Shown here piece by piece: positions 46,573 to 60,359 of a stretch of DNA of 64,000 nt. The position numbers were made by a program, and so were the translations under genes. Below the pieces are notes generated by a model. The model did not search any database. It was not told the DNA's origin and saw only the letters and a program-made list of their open reading frames with translations. The stretch is from assembly GCF_041296385.1 (NCBI RefSeq), contig NC_091016.1, positions 10,141,997-10,205,996 on the forward strand, written 5' to 3'. Each line of letters starts with the position of its first letter. The first letter of the stretch is position 1. The DNA comes from Aphelocoma coerulescens. Taxonomy: Eukaryota; Chordata; Aves; Passeriformes; Corvidae.

Positions 46573-49500
46573 GTAGGCCTTTGGTACGGCAGTATCTGAA
46601 CAGCACGCAACTCATACCTCAGCAATTCTCCCTGTGGCTCTGCTATGCGTGCTCTCGCATTTTTTCTCTCTCACTGAGCCTAAACTGTAGAACAAAAACA
46701 TCCAGGAACTGCTGCCATGGGAATGCACAAAGACCAAAATCCCAGAGGTGGCCTGTACATTCCCTTTGCAGCCCCTGAACCATATCAAACGCACTGCTGG
46801 TCTGTACTTTTCTTTCCAGTGACACATCACATTCAGTCGAGCGGATACTGCAGACAAACCGAATCACTTCCAGCTAGCGAGCTCCAATACGAAAATGTGG
46901 CCGCACAGGAAGCTTTCACTGGCCTTGCATGGTACAGTTGCAAACTTGCACTATGACTGCAGTCAAATGGTACTCAGGGCTTTTACATTGCGTCTGTACA
47001 CTGCACACACCCGACGGTGTTCTGTGCCTTCACTGTCAGTTTGGCTACCATCAAGTACTTTCATGTTCCCAAGGTGCCTATTTGGCACAAAGATACCAGC
47101 CTTGCTGGACTGCGACTTCTTCTGCCAGTCTTTCACGTACACACTTCTCACTGGGGCTATGCACCTTTCTTCTAAGCTGTGTGGAAAGTCACATTCTTTA
47201 CACTCACAGATGCCAGTTTCCATCCTTAAAAGAGCCCGCAGCTCTGCCCATGCAAGCAGTCTGAGAACCGAAGCCCGCTGGCAGCATTCAGCTTTGTCTC
47301 TTTTCAGAGCGTGTACTGCACACAGCACAGTATGCTGTGGGGGGTTTTCCTCCGTTATAAGTACAGTCATACTCTTTCTGTTCCACTAAGTCCACATCAT
47401 CCATCTACCTCTCGCTCAGGGAAAGGCAGTAGGAGAGAGAAAAGCAGTTGCTGCATTGGTCTTTCCGAGTCCATGATTTTCAACAAACCGCCGCACTCTG
47501 GATGACAAGGGGGTGCAATGGGAGGGTCTGCTGTTCTTGCTCAAGCTGGCACTTTCATGAGCTAATGTTTGTGTAGGATGTTCACAAGTTAGTATCTGGA
47601 CTCTGCGAGAGTGAAAGACAGCGCTGGGGAGCTCACATTGCCCTCTGAGTGTGGTGCAAATAAGAGTTTGTACCTGGAAGGGGGAGATCAGTGAAATCTT
47701 TTTGTCCTGACACGGTTGATTTGAGAGCAGTGGTGTTTTCAACTTGGCTCTGCACTTTGGGTGGTTTATAGCTAGGTGAGGGGCCTTTCCTTCTTTTGCA
47801 AGTCCCCCCTGCCATGCTGGGGTTGTTCTTCTGAGTGCTGACAGCGCGCAGGTTAAAGTTAACTGCTCCTCATGGCGCCCAGCACCATTCATGTGGCAAT
47901 AGTTTGTTCCTTTGCGGATCCTGGCTCTTCGAATGTCTTTTGATTTCGTCCGGAAGACACTTCCATGTGGAGACAGCAACAGGTTGCTGAATGGGCACCT
48001 TTTGTGACCAATATTTACACTTGATGAAATTAGTGCATCAGGATGGTGATAGGCAACCAATGACCACTCAATTAACACTTACAATATTACTAACTTAAGC
48101 GAAACGAGGTTTTGCAAATGGCAATCTCTCCTTTGTACTGATACAGCCCTAATTTAATTTTCTTCAATGCACCAGCCTCAAGCACGGTGCTCTGCATGAT
48201 TGCAAGTAAGAATTGCAAGATTGCAAGTAGGAACATTTAGTTGGAAAGGAAAGCTGATGGCACAGGTTCACATGGCGCTGTTTCTATTCTTCAAAGTGAA
48301 TGTGAAACCCACTCTAACTTATTATCCAAATAGGAGAGCACCAGGGAATGCTCATACTTTAAAGGTAGCAGGGAAAAGAGCTCAGAAGCTTGGCTCTTGC
48401 ATTCCCTCTCTAACAGTTCAACAGCTCTAGCCCAGAGAACTGCCTACTAGGAAGAGCCATTAAATTCACATGCTCTTCTATGTGCACTTTCCTCCTCAGC
48501 TTTAAGTACCATCATAATCCTTCAGTCTCACAGAGTCAGGATGCAAACAGAATTTTATCAGGGGCTGCTAAAGTCAGCAGGATGCAAATTTGTTCAACAG
48601 CTTGGCTTTTTCATTCCTTCTCTAACAGTTCAACAGCTATAGCCCACAGAACTGCCCATGAGGAAAAGCCATTAATTCGCTGAGAACACCCTACATGCAG
48701 ATCCAAAACTGCTTTCTTTGCCAAAGAGAGAAACTATGAGCCCATCTCAGAAGAACTGGGATCTCCTCCTCCAAAATAGAAAACATCCAGGAACTGCTCC
48801 CATCCAATGTGCCAGAACACTGTTACTGGACATTACCTGCCCTGGTGTCTAAATCAGCTGCACACCAAGGATGAGCATAGCTGCTTGTCTTGGCTTACTG
48901 CCAAGAGTTCAGAAGACCACCTTTCAGAAGTGGAAACGACATGCCAAAATTGACTTTTTCAGGAGACTGCCTTGAAAATAGGGCGTAGCAACTCCATACT
49001 TGTACAAATCAAGGCAGTGCTTCTACACCAAATATGCCAGGACAGAAAGTTGCTGCTGCCCTTTACCTCCACTAGGCAGCTTCTTATGTGCACCTGAAAC
49101 ACTGGGGCTAGGTGCTTTCCTTCCCATGGAAAAGCATTGTCATCCTCTCTGAGGAACTGGCGTGCTACCGCCAATATTGAATATATCTAAGAATTGCTCC
49201 TACACAAGAGGTGCCAGGAGAGAAATGTCTCAGTTGAGTTTACTTCCCCATGGGACCTTATCATCTGCTCCACCAACACTGGGATTCAGACCTTTGCATT
49301 CCAAGGAAAGGCATTATGAGTCACTTGGCCTTGCGTTGCCTTCAGTACCATTGCCTGGTTTTTCCTAGCCTACCCTTGCTTTGCCTTCCTTGGCTACGTC
49401 TCTCTTGCCTATGTCTCCCTTGCCCTGCCCTGCCCTGCCTATGATTTCCTTGCTTTGCCCTGCCTTGCCTTTTCTTCCATGCAGGCAAGGCAATGCAGTC

Positions 49501-49931
49501 AAAGCAAGTTTAGGCAATTCTAGTCAAGTCAAGGGAAAGTTAGGGAAAGCAAAGCAAGAGCAGTGAGCAGGCAGCAAAGTAGGGCCAATGAGTGCGAGGC
49601 AAGAGAAGGCCCAGAAGTTGTAGTTCGGAAGGCAGGGCATAGGAAGGTAAGTCCAGTGATGCAGAGGGCAGGCAAAGACAAGAAAGGCTAGGCAAGGAAA
49701 GGCCAGCCAAGAAAGGGGTAGGCAAATAAAAACAGGGAATGCTTACACAAAGCAATGTGAAGCAAGGAACAGCTAGGCAAGTCAAGGCAAGAACACAGAA
49801 AGGTCAGTGGAGTAAGGCAAGCAAGGGAGAGATAGGAGAAGCAAGTTAAATCAAAGGAGAGGAAGACAAGACATGGAAGGCCAGGGAAGGAGGCAGTAGG
49901 CAGGGGCTGGTTATGAAAGGCAGTGCAAGGC

Positions 49932-50255
49932 TGTTGCTGTTGAGACGGTCACGACACACATACACTCTCTGCCCCGAGCAATGGCAAAAAACCACTTGTA
50001 TTATTTATGCATCTTCTCTTATGCACTTTTTTAGCTACATGTGCATGGACTATTATTTTGCTATAATACAATACTATTGGTTGTCTATAGTGTACACACA
50101 TTCTTTGCTAAACATCAGCCAGTATCGTCCCTTTTGCAGCTGTTACAACTTCTTTCTGTTGTTTATCTTCTTGCTTCTGCAATTCTCACGGGTACAAAAT
50201 GATTGTATCAACGGAAATGTCTGTGAGGCCTTCAGACCAGCTGTTGGTTCCCACA
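49932..50255 (-). mobile_element. LTR-like insert, unit 6 copy
   Basis: Same site and ends as in unit 1. Confidence 0.5.
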
Positions 50256-51164
50256 AAAGGCAAAGGAGTGGTAGACAAAAGAAGGCCAGGAATCTGTAGG
50301 CAAAGCAGGGATTGGGAGGGGTAGGCAAAGGAAAGCAAGGCCATGTTGGAAAGGGGCACAAATGTCAAGAAGGGCAAGGGTTATGCAAGGCAGTGCAAGG
50401 CAAGGGAAGGGTAGGCAGGCCAAGGCAAGACAAGAGCATGGAGGGGTGGTGCAGAAAAGGTGATGATCGGATGGATAGGCCAGTCAAAGGTGGGTAGGTG
50501 TGGGTAGACTAGGCGAGGGAAAGAGGGGTAGCAGGGCAAGGCAAGTGTTGGCTTTGCAAAGCAAGGCAAGAGAGACTTAGGCAAGGCCAAGAGAGTCATA
50601 GGAGAAGCAGGCAAGACAAGACCAGGAAACAAGGGGTAAGAAAGTCAAGGTGGGAGATTGGTGAACAAGGCCATGCAATGGAGACATAGGAAGGGCAAGG
50701 GAGGTACACAGAGGTGTCTGTAAGGCAATGCAAGGCTGGGCTCTGCATGGCAAGGGATGATCAGGTATGGCAATGCCTTCATGTACCCCACTGTTTCAGG
50801 AGAATATGAGAGGTGGCCCAGGGGTGGTCAAAGCCAGCAAGACCCATCTGTCCTGGCAGCTTTCCTCCGGGAGTAATCCTTGGTTGTATTGGATATGGGA
50901 CATGCAATCACCATTTTAGCCATAGACTCCTGGACAAGAATGAAAGTTCTTTTCCCTGGGAAGGAAAACACGTAGACCCACTGTTTCAGGTGCAGATGCA
51001 AGACAGAACAAGGAAGGACAAGGCACTCGAAGAACGCCTTCTTTCTGGACGCGTCCTTCTGGGTGTGCTCAAGCTGCGTGGGCTCGGCAGCACTGAAGGT
51101 GTAAGAACCTGTTTCTGGCCAGGCAGTGTGCTGCAGTGCAAGGGCTGCGCCTTACTTTGTTGAA

Positions 51165-51336
51165 GCAGGCAGAGCATTCTCAGCTGAATCTGCTTGTTGA
51201 AGCAGCTCTGGGCTGGACATTTGCAAGTCGCTCCACTGAGCCCATGAAGCCGGTGCCCAGCTGCTTCGTTCTTCGCCTTCTGTGGTCCGGACAGGACTGA
51301 AGCGCAGCGATGGCTTGGAGCTTTGCCGCTCTTCAG
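51165..51336 (+). repeat. 172-bp direct repeat, copy 1 (unit 6)
   Basis: Copy-1 bases at the four diagnostic sites, in a long unit lying between short units. Confidence 0.95.
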
Positions 51337-51890
51337 CGTGAACACTGCACGCAGCCACAGGCTGCTGTGCAGGGCTTTTCCTCAGCTCGACGTACAGTCA
51401 TTCTCTTGCTGTTTCCCCGAGTCGAAAGTGTCCGTGTAGCTCTCTCGCTCAGCGAAAGGCGTCAGGAGAGAAACACTTGCTGGATGAGCTTTTCGCTGGC
51501 CAAGCCTTTCAACACAGCACCACCATTCGGGCAAAGGAGGAGGAGAAAGGAAAGAGCACCTTTTCGTCCCGGCACGTTCTTCTTTGCGAGACGCCTCTCC
51601 GCCTCTTCGCTCCCTGCAAGGCTGTAATGTGCGCGGTGGCACTTGGAAGCGAGAAGGCAGGTGCAGAGAGCACCGCGATCTGACGGCGCTGTGCCGGCTG
51701 GAAAGGAAAGAGGGCTGCCACTGGAATGCGGTGCAAATACAGGTTTGCACGCGTCGAGGGTAAGCGCCGGGTGAGCTTGCTGACCTAAAACCGTTCTCTG
51801 TGCCAGACACAGGCATTGAGAATCTTTCCGTTAAGAATCAGGCTGCCACGCAAACAGAACGTGGTGCTGCCTAGCGCTGCGAGGGAAAGT

Positions 51891-52062
51891 GCAGGCAGAG
51901 CATTCTCGGCTGAATCTGCTTGTTGAAGCAGCTCTTGGCTGGACATTTGCAAGTCGCGCCACTGAGTCCATGAAGCCGGTGCCCAGCTGCTTCGTTCTTC
52001 GCCTTCTGTGGTCCGGACAGGACTGAAGCGCAGCGATGGCTTGGAGCTTTGCCGCTCTTCAG
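51891..52062 (+). repeat. 172-bp direct repeat, copy 2 (unit 6)
   Basis: Copy-2 bases at the four diagnostic sites. Confidence 0.95.
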
Positions 52063-53014
52063 ATTGTTTACTGCAGGCATCTACATTTTTCTGTGCACGG
52101 ATTTTCCTCAGCTGGACATAGAATTATTTTCTTGCTGTTTTACAGTGTCCAGACCATCTGTGTAGCTCTCGGTCAGGGAAATGCGTCAAGAGAGACGCCC
52201 TTGCTGGATGAGCTTTTCGCTGGCCAAGCCTTTCGACATCCCACCACAATTGGTCGAGGACGAGGAGAAAGGAGGGGTAACAGGGTAATATCTCTACAGT
52301 GCATCAGGTCATGTGAAATTTGTGCTGCTGCTGCCTAGTGCCCTTGCAGCTATCTGGGGAAGCAATTGCCCTTCCCTTCAGTCTCTGAGTTTCGGAGAAC
52401 ACGAATGCATGTAGGATGCAAGCGGAGGAGGGAAGTACAGAGTGCACCGGTGAGTTCGCTGTTGCTTACCTGGGGAGGGCGGAGGTGCAGCCCAGCACTG
52501 GCTTTGACGTCTACGGCCGTTCTCCAGGAGAGTAGCTGCTGGAGGCTGCCAAGGGAGCTGCGAGCACGAAAGTATAGCGGGCGTCTGTCTTAGAAGAAAG
52601 GCGCAGAGCCGCACTGTGATGCGCCCTTTCAGGAGGCTGCTTGGAGAAAGGGTGCTTTAGGAGGGCCTTCTGCTTTGACGCCTGCTCCTGGCTGAGCTCT
52701 AGCTGCAGGGACTCTGCAAGGCTGAACGACTAGGAAAGTGCCTATCTCCACGCTGTGGGATGAAGTGCTACGGCTCCGCGTTCCCTTTTGGAGACGCGAG
52801 GACTCCCTCAGCCGGCTTGGCTTGTGAACGAGCCTGCTGGACTTCTGCAACTCGGTGCACTGCACCTGCAAGCCCGGTGCTCTGCGGCTTCATTTTTCGC
52901 CTCACGTTATCCGCACGGAAGGGAAGCCCAGCGAGGGCACTGAACTTTGCCGCTTTTGCTCGTGCATGCTGCACGCACCCTCGGTGTAGCGTGCACGATT
53001 TCTTTCCACAGCTC

Positions 53015-53726
53015 TATAGGAGAAAGGCTCGCGAAGGGTGTCTGGACTTCAGGCGGCTCTCTTGAAAGCTGTGTATTGCATAGGCGAAGTTACAGCATTT
53101 CAGGGAGTGGGTATCCAGAGCCAGCCCTACAGCTGTCAGCTACAGCTGGTAGGCATACCTGGAGCCGCTTTCTGTTCAAGTTAGAAAGCATTATGTATTT
53201 TTCTTTGCTGAGTATCTCAATACATAGCAACCAATAAGCACCATACAACAATACCTTTACATTTGCCTGTAGCCTATCATGACTACTACCATTACCATAT
53301 TATAGTCATTCTTATCCAATCACAAGAGTAAGTATGTTACAATTTAAGCTTACAGTGGAAAATTCTCAGACCTCTCTTCTTCTTGCTACATCGACATTTC
53401 TTGTTTGCCTGCGATAGCTCTCTTTTTGGTAAAAACATGTTTTCTATTTCCTTATGGCCTTCTTGAGACTTATTTACTTGGTGAAAAACATGTGCTTGTT
53501 TGTACTCACATACCGGTGTCCTAATAAAAAACATCTCCTTCCAACTCAATCTCCAACCTTTGCCTTCTCAGTTATTCAGTGATCAGTGTTTCAGCAAAAC
53601 ACCTTTTACTCTCTATCAAAACTCGTTTCCATTTCTACCTCATGCTAAGTTTCTACATTCAGAGATCTTTCTGTCAAGCCTACATAGCTGTGAAACTTTC
53701 TTACCAAACTTTCATCCTCTCCAACA
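53015..53726 (-). mobile_element. 712-bp LTR-like insertion, unit 6 copy
   Basis: AGCTC flanks at 53010-53014 and 53727-53731. Confidence 0.6.
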
Positions 53727-56618
53727 AGCTCGAGCTACAAGGACACCCTTTCAGTTTCGCTGAGTCCACGCTGCCCACGTAGCTGTCGCTGAGCGAAGTG
53801 TGCCAGGGGAGAAGCACTTGCTGGAAGAGTCTTTCAATGCGCACGGCTTTGAAGGCAGCACCACAATGTGGGTCACGAGAAGGGGTGAGGAGGAATGTGG
53901 TGTCGTCCTGGCACCTTTCTCCTGTGTGAGCTGTCTACCGAAGCTCTTTGCTCCTTGCGAGACGGCAGCGTGCGCCGGAGTACACTCGAGCCGAGGAGCG
54001 GGCAGACAGCATCGCCATCTGACGGGCGCTTTGCAGCTTGCCGCAGAAAGCGCTGCACTGCCGGGCACAGTGTTCCGGGCGAGAAGCAGAAGACCGTCCG
54101 CCTCCGGGGGAACGAAGGTACGGCGTGCTCGAAAAGGCGAAGAACGAAGCCGCGGAGCGCCGGGCTCGCGTGCTCGTTGTACGGGCTGCAAGACGAGCGT
54201 GGCTGCCACTCTCCTGCCTGCTGAATTGACGTTATAGCCTTGGGAAGGAGGAAGTTCCACGGCACTTTCCTGTGCTGCTGCTGCCTATTCCTCTTGTAGC
54301 TCTCTGTGGAAGCATTTGCGCTTCCCTTCAGTCTCCGTCTTTCCGAGAACACGATGGTAGTAGCATGCAGCGGAGGAGGGAAGAACAGAGCGCACCGGTG
54401 AGTCTGGTGCCGCTTACGTGCGGAAGGCGAAGGTGCAGCCCAGCCCTGGCTTCTACTTCTCGGGCCGTTCTCCAGGAAAGCAGCTGCTGGAGGCTGCCAA
54501 GGGAGCTGCGAGAGTGAAAGCAAGGTGGGCGTCTGTCTTAGAAGAAAGGCACAGAGCCACAGTGTCATTTGCGATTTCCGAAGGCTGGTTGGAGAGGCGT
54601 GCTTTAGGAAAGCCTTCTGCTTTGACGCCTGCTCCTGGCTGAGCTCTAGTTGCAGGGACTCTGCAAGGCTGAACAACTAGGAAAGTGCCTATGTCCACGC
54701 TGTGGGATGAAGCACTATAGCTGCGGCTTCCTTTCTGGAGCAAGCAAGAATGCTCTCAGCCGACTCTGCTTGTGAACGAGCCCTTGCTGGTCTTGGGCAA
54801 TTTGGTGCACTGCACACGCAAGCCCAGTGCTCTGCAGCTAAATTGTTTGCCTTAAGTGGTCTGGACTGAAGAGAAGGCCAGCGATGGCAGTGAACTTTGC
54901 TGCTTTTCCGCGTGCATGCTGCACCCACCAACGGTGCACCGTGCACGGTTTCTTTGCTCAGCTCGAGCTACAGCGACACCCTTTCGGTTTCGCTGAGTCC
55001 ACGCTGCCCATGCAGCTCTCACTCAGCGAAGTGCGCCAGGGGAGAAGCACTTGCTGGAGAAGTCTTTCAATGTGCAAGGCTTTGAAGGCAGCACCCCAAT
55101 CGGGACATGAGGAGGGCTGATGAAGAACGTGGTTCTTTCTTGGCAACTTTCTCCTGTGCGAGATGTCTACCGAAGCTCTTTGCTCCTTGCCAGACTGCAG
55201 TGTGCACCAGAGTACACTCTGGCCGAGAAGGAGAAGGCAGACAGCACCACCATCTGACCGGCCCTATGCAGGTTATGACAGAAAGCAGACTGCCCCTGGA
55301 AGGCACTGGCAGCTACGAGTTCCCCAAGTGTCAGGGGCAAATGCTGGGCGAGCTCGTCATCCTGGCACGGTTCTCTGTGCGAGAGCGACTTCTCAGCGGT
55401 CCTTCTCGTGGCCCCGATTGCGCTGCTGTGTTTTCAAAGTCCTGCACACTGAAAGACTCATCCAGCAAGTGCTTCTCCCCTTCAAGTTTCGCTGAGCGAG
55501 AGCTACCATGGGTAGTGTGGACGCCGCGAAACCGAAGGGGTCTCCCGCTAGCTCGAGCTGCGGAAAAACCGTGCACAGCACACTGACAAGCGGCAAAGCA
55601 CAATGGCCTCGCTCGGCTTCTCTTCTGCCCAGACAACGAAAGGCGAAGAACGAAGCCTCAGAGCACCGGGCTTGTGCGTGCAGCATTGCAGAAAGCCCAG
55701 AGACGCCTATCGGGAATTTCGGTCCTTGCGAGAGAGTCTTGTGTGCCTCGTGGTGCTTCGAGCCGAGAAAGACCGGGCAGACAGCACCGCCACAGAGGGG
55801 GCGCTTTTGCACCTTGTAAAAGGCAAGAGGACTGCTCCTGGAAGGTGGTGCGAATCCCTGTTGCCACTAGTGTCAGGAGCAAAGTGCTTGCAAGCTTATT
55901 GTCCTGGCACAGCTCTCTGCGGGAGACGTAGCCGAGAAGCTTTCCGCTTAGCTTGGGATCGCAAGAGGGACAGATTGTGCTGCTACGTAGCGCTGGGAAG
56001 GAGAGGTGCAGGGCCCAGGCGTGTTTGGGCAGAAGCAGTGCACTGGAGCGCTTGGCTGCCGACACAGCGTTCCGTGCGAGAAGCAGACCGCTGTTCGCCT
56101 CCGGGAGAATGAAGGTACGGCGTGCTCGAAAAGGCGAAGGACGAAGCCGCAGAGCACCGGGCTGGTGTGCGCGTCGTATGGGCTTGCAAGACGAAGGGTG
56201 GCTGCTGCACTCCTGCCTGCTGAATTGACGTTCTAGCATTCGGAAGGAGGACGCTCAAGGGCACTTGCTTGTGCCGCTGCCTCTTCCTCTTCCAGCTCTA
56301 GGTGGAAGTGATTGTGCTTCTTCTCAAGATTCTTGTGGAAACTCTTTTGTTGAACTTTGGAGTGCAAAATCCTGGGAACTGAATGTTACATTCCATCTAG
56401 AACGAAAGTTTTATTCCTCAGTTTTTGTCAGGAACAGCTAGAATGGAAAACACATCTTGGCTTTTTGCATTCCCTTCAGAGAATATTAACACTACGCAAA
56501 TCGATGCCACGATCTATTCTGTCACCTAAATTTACTGTTTCAATCATGCACTCATACGCTGCTCGTCTGAAATTTTCTGTCCAGATTCATTTGACCTCAC
56601 GCATCTTCTGTTTTGCAG

Positions 56619-56670
56619 TACCAACAAGTCTTGCTACAGAAAGACATGCTAGATCAGCAGCAGTGTTTAG
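56619..56670 (+). other. Exon-like stretch, unit 6 copy
   Basis: Has T three bases before the donor. Confidence 0.3.
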
Positions 56671-59600
56671 GTAGGCCTTTGGTACGGCAGTATCTGAACA
56701 GCACGCAACTCATACCTCAGCAATTCTCCCTGTGGCTCTGCTATGCGTGCTCTCGCATTTTTTCTCTCTCACTGAGCCTAAACTGTAGAACAAAAACATC
56801 CAGGAACTGCTGCCATGGGAATGCACAAAGACCAAAATCCCAGAGGTGGCCTGTACATTTCCTTTGCAGCCCCTGAACCATATCAAACGCACTGCTGGTC
56901 TGTACTTTTCTTTCCAGTGACACATCACATTCAGTCGAGCGGATACTGCAGACAAACCGAATCACTTCCAGCTAGCGAGCTCCAATACGAAAATGTGGCC
57001 GCACAGGAAGCTTTCACTGGCCTTGCATGGTACAGTTGCAAACTTGCACTATGACTGCAGTCAAATGGTACTCAGGGCTTTTACATTGCGTCTGTACACT
57101 GCACACACCCGACGGTGTTCTGTGCCTTCACTGTCAGTTTGGCTACCATCAAGTACTTTCATGTTCCCAAGGTGCCTATTTGGCACAAAGAAAAAGATAC
57201 CAGCCTTGCTGGACTGCGACTTCTTCTGCCAGTCTTTTACGTACACACTTCTCACTGGGGCTATGCACCTTTCTTCTAAGCTGTGTGGAAAGTCACATTC
57301 TTTACACTCACAGATGCCAGTTTCCATCCTTAAAAGAGCCCGCAGCTCTGCCCATGCAAGCAGTCTGAGAACCGAAGCCCGCTGGCAGCATTCAGCTTTG
57401 TCTCTTTTCAGAGCGTGTACTGCACACAGCACAGTATGCTGTGGGGGGTTTTCCTCCGTTATAAGTACAGTCATACTCTTTCTGTTCCACTAAGTCCACA
57501 TCATCCATCTACCTCTCGCTCAGGGAAAGGCAGTAGGAGAGAGAAAAGCAGTTGCTGCATTGGTCTTTCCGAGTCCATGATTTTCAACAAACCGCCGCAC
57601 TCTGGATGACAAGGGGGTGCAATGGGAGGGTCTGCTGTTCTTGCTCAAGCTGGCACTTTCATGAGCTAATGTTTGTGTAGGATGTTCACAAGTTAGTATC
57701 TGGACTCTGCGAGAGTGAAAGACAGCGCTGGGGAGCTCACATTGCCCTCTGAGTGTGGTGCAAATAAGAGTTTGTACCTGGAAGGGGGAGATCAGTGAAA
57801 TCTTTTTGTCCTGACACGGTTGATTTGAGAGCAGTGGTGTTTTCAACTTGGCTCTGCACTTTGGGTGGTTTATAGCTAGGTGAGGGGCCTTTCCTTCTTT
57901 TGCAAGTCCCCCCTGCCATGCTGGGGTTGTTCTTCTGAGTGCTGACAGCGCGCAGGTTAAAGTTAACTGCTCCTCATGGCGCCCAGCACCATTCATGTGG
58001 CAATAGTTTGTTCCTTTGCGGATCCTGGCTCTTCGAATGTCTTTTGATTTCGTCCGGAAGACACTTCCATGTGGAGACAGCAACAGGTTGCTGAATGGGC
58101 ACCTTTTGTGACCAATATTTACACTTGATGAAATTAGTGCATCAGGATGGTGATAGGCAACCAATGACCACTCAATTAACACTTACAATATTACTAACTT
58201 AAGCGAAACGAGGTTTTGCAAATGGCAATCTCTCCTTTGTACTGATACAGCCCTAATTTAATTTTCTTCAATGCACCAGCCTCAAGCACGGTGCTCTGCA
58301 TGATTGCAAGTAAGAATTGCAAGATTGCAAGTAGGAACATTTAGTTGGAAAGGAAAGCTGATGGCACAGGTTCACATGACGCTGTTTCTATTCTTCAAAG
58401 TGAATGTGAAACCCACTCTAACTTATTATCCAAATAGGAGAGCACCAGGGAATGCTCATACTTTAAAGGTAGCAGGGAAAAGAGCTCAGAAGCTTGGCTC
58501 TTGCATTCCCTCTCTAACAGTTCAACAGCTCTAGCCCAGAGAACTGCCTACTAGGAAGAGCCATTAAATTCACATGCTCTTCTATGTGCACTTTCCTCCT
58601 CAGCTTTAAGTACCATCATAATCCTTCAGTCTCACAGAGTCAGGATGCAAACAGAATTTTATCAGGGGCTGCTAAAGTCAGCAGGATGCAAATTTGTTCA
58701 ACAGCTTGGCTTTTTCATTCCTTCTCTAACAGTTCAACAGCTATAGCCCACAGAACTGCCCATGAGGAAAAGCCATTAATTCGCTGAGAACACCCTACAT
58801 GCAGATCCAAAACTGCTTTCTTTGCCAAAGAGAGAAACTATGAGCCCATCTCAGAAGAACTGGGATCTCCTCCTCCAAAATAGAAAACATCCAGGAACTG
58901 CTCCCATCCAATGTGCCAGAACACTGTTACTGGACATTACCTGCCCTGGTGTCTAAATCAGCTGCACACCAAGGATGAGCATAGCTGCTTGTCTTGGCTT
59001 ACTGCCAAGAGTTCAGAAGACCACCTTTCAGAAGTGGAAACGACATGCCAAAATTGACTTTTTCAGGAGACTGCCTTGAAAATAGGGCGTAGCAACTCCA
59101 TACTTGTACAAATCAAGGCAGTGCTTCTACACCAAATATGCCAGGACAGAAAGTTGCTGCTGCCCTTTACCTCCACTAGGCAGCTTCTTATGTGCACCTG
59201 AAACACTGGGGCTAGGTGCTTTCCTTCCCATGGAAAAGCATTGTCATCCTCTCTGAGGAACTGGCGTGCTACCGCCAATATTGAATATATCTAAGAATTG
59301 CTCCTACACAAGAGGTGCCAGGAGAGAAATGTCTCAGTTGAGTTTACTTCCCCATGGGACCTTATCATCTGCTCCACCAACACTGGGATTCAGACCTTTG
59401 CATTCCAAGGAAAGGCATTATGAGTCACTTGGCCTTGCGTTGCCTTCAGTACCATTGCCTGGTTTTTCCTAGCCTACCCTTGCTTTGCCTTCCTTGGCTA
59501 CGTCTCTCTTGCCTATGTCTCCCTTGCCCTGCCCTGCCCTGCCTATGATTTCCTTGCTTTGCCCTGCCTTGCCTTTTCTTCCATGCAGGCAAGGCAATGC

Positions 59601-60035
59601 AGTCAAAGCAAGTTTAGGCAATTCTAGTCAAGTCAAGGGAAAGTTAGGGAAAGCAAAGCAAGAGCAGTGAGCAGGCAGCAAAGTAGGGCCAATGAGTGCG
59701 AGGCAAGAGAAGGCCCAGAAGTTGTAGTTCGGAAGGCAGGGCATAGGAAGGTAAGTCCAGTGATGCAGAGGGCAGGCAAAGACAAGAAAGGCTAGGCAAG
59801 GAAAGGCCAGCCAAGAAAGGGGTAGGCAAATAAAAACAGGGAATGCTTACACAAAGCAATGTGAAGCAAGGAACAGCTAGGCAAGTCAAGGCAAGAACAC
59901 AGAAAGGTCAGTGGAGTAAGGCAAGCAAGGGAGAGATAGGAGAAGCAAGTTAAATCAAAGGAGAGGAAGACAAGACATGGAAGGCCAGGGAAGGAGGCAG
60001 TAGGCAGGGGCTGGTTATGAAAGGCAGTGCAAGGC

Positions 60036-60359
60036 TGTTGCTGTTGAGACGGTCACGACACACATACACTCTCTGCCCCGAGCAATGGCAAAAAACCACT
60101 TGTATTATTTATGCATCTTCTCTTATGCACTTTTTTAGCTACATGTGCATGGACTATTATTTTGCTATAATACAATACTATTGGTTGTCTATAGTGTACA
60201 CACATTCTTTGCTAAACATCAGCCAGTATCGTCCCTTTTGCAGCTGTTACAACTTCTTTCTGTTGTTTATCTTCTTGCTTCTGCAATTCTCACGGGTACA
60301 AAATGATTGTATCAACGGAAATGTCTGTGAGGCCTTCAGACCAGCTGTTGGTTCCCACA
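60036..60359 (-). mobile_element. LTR-like insert, unit 7 copy
   Basis: Same site and ends as in unit 1. Confidence 0.5.

Larger units (their letters stand above)
39691..49062 (+). repeat. Macrosatellite unit 5 (short type, 9372 bp)
   Basis: Carries the same 726-bp deletion as unit 4 plus a private 6-bp loss near 47092. CCTTG/AAGGC block 39970-41402, core 41793-46229, AT-richer part 46230-49062. It shares A at 45078 with unit 1 only. It has T at 46570, as units 3, 4 and 6 do, but C at 46762 and 47140 as units 1 and 2 do, which is a mosaic pattern. Confidence 0.97.
49063..59166 (+). repeat. Macrosatellite unit 6 (long type, 10,104 bp)
   Basis: A long unit lying between two short ones; offset 49062. 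CCTTG/AAGGC block 49342-50774, core 51165-56327, AT-richer part 56328-59166. It matches long units 2 and 3 at 53873 (T), short unit 4 at 55259 (C), and unit 3 at 58379 (A). The left part therefore looks like unit 3, the middle like unit 4 and the right end like unit 3 again. Confidence 0.97.
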
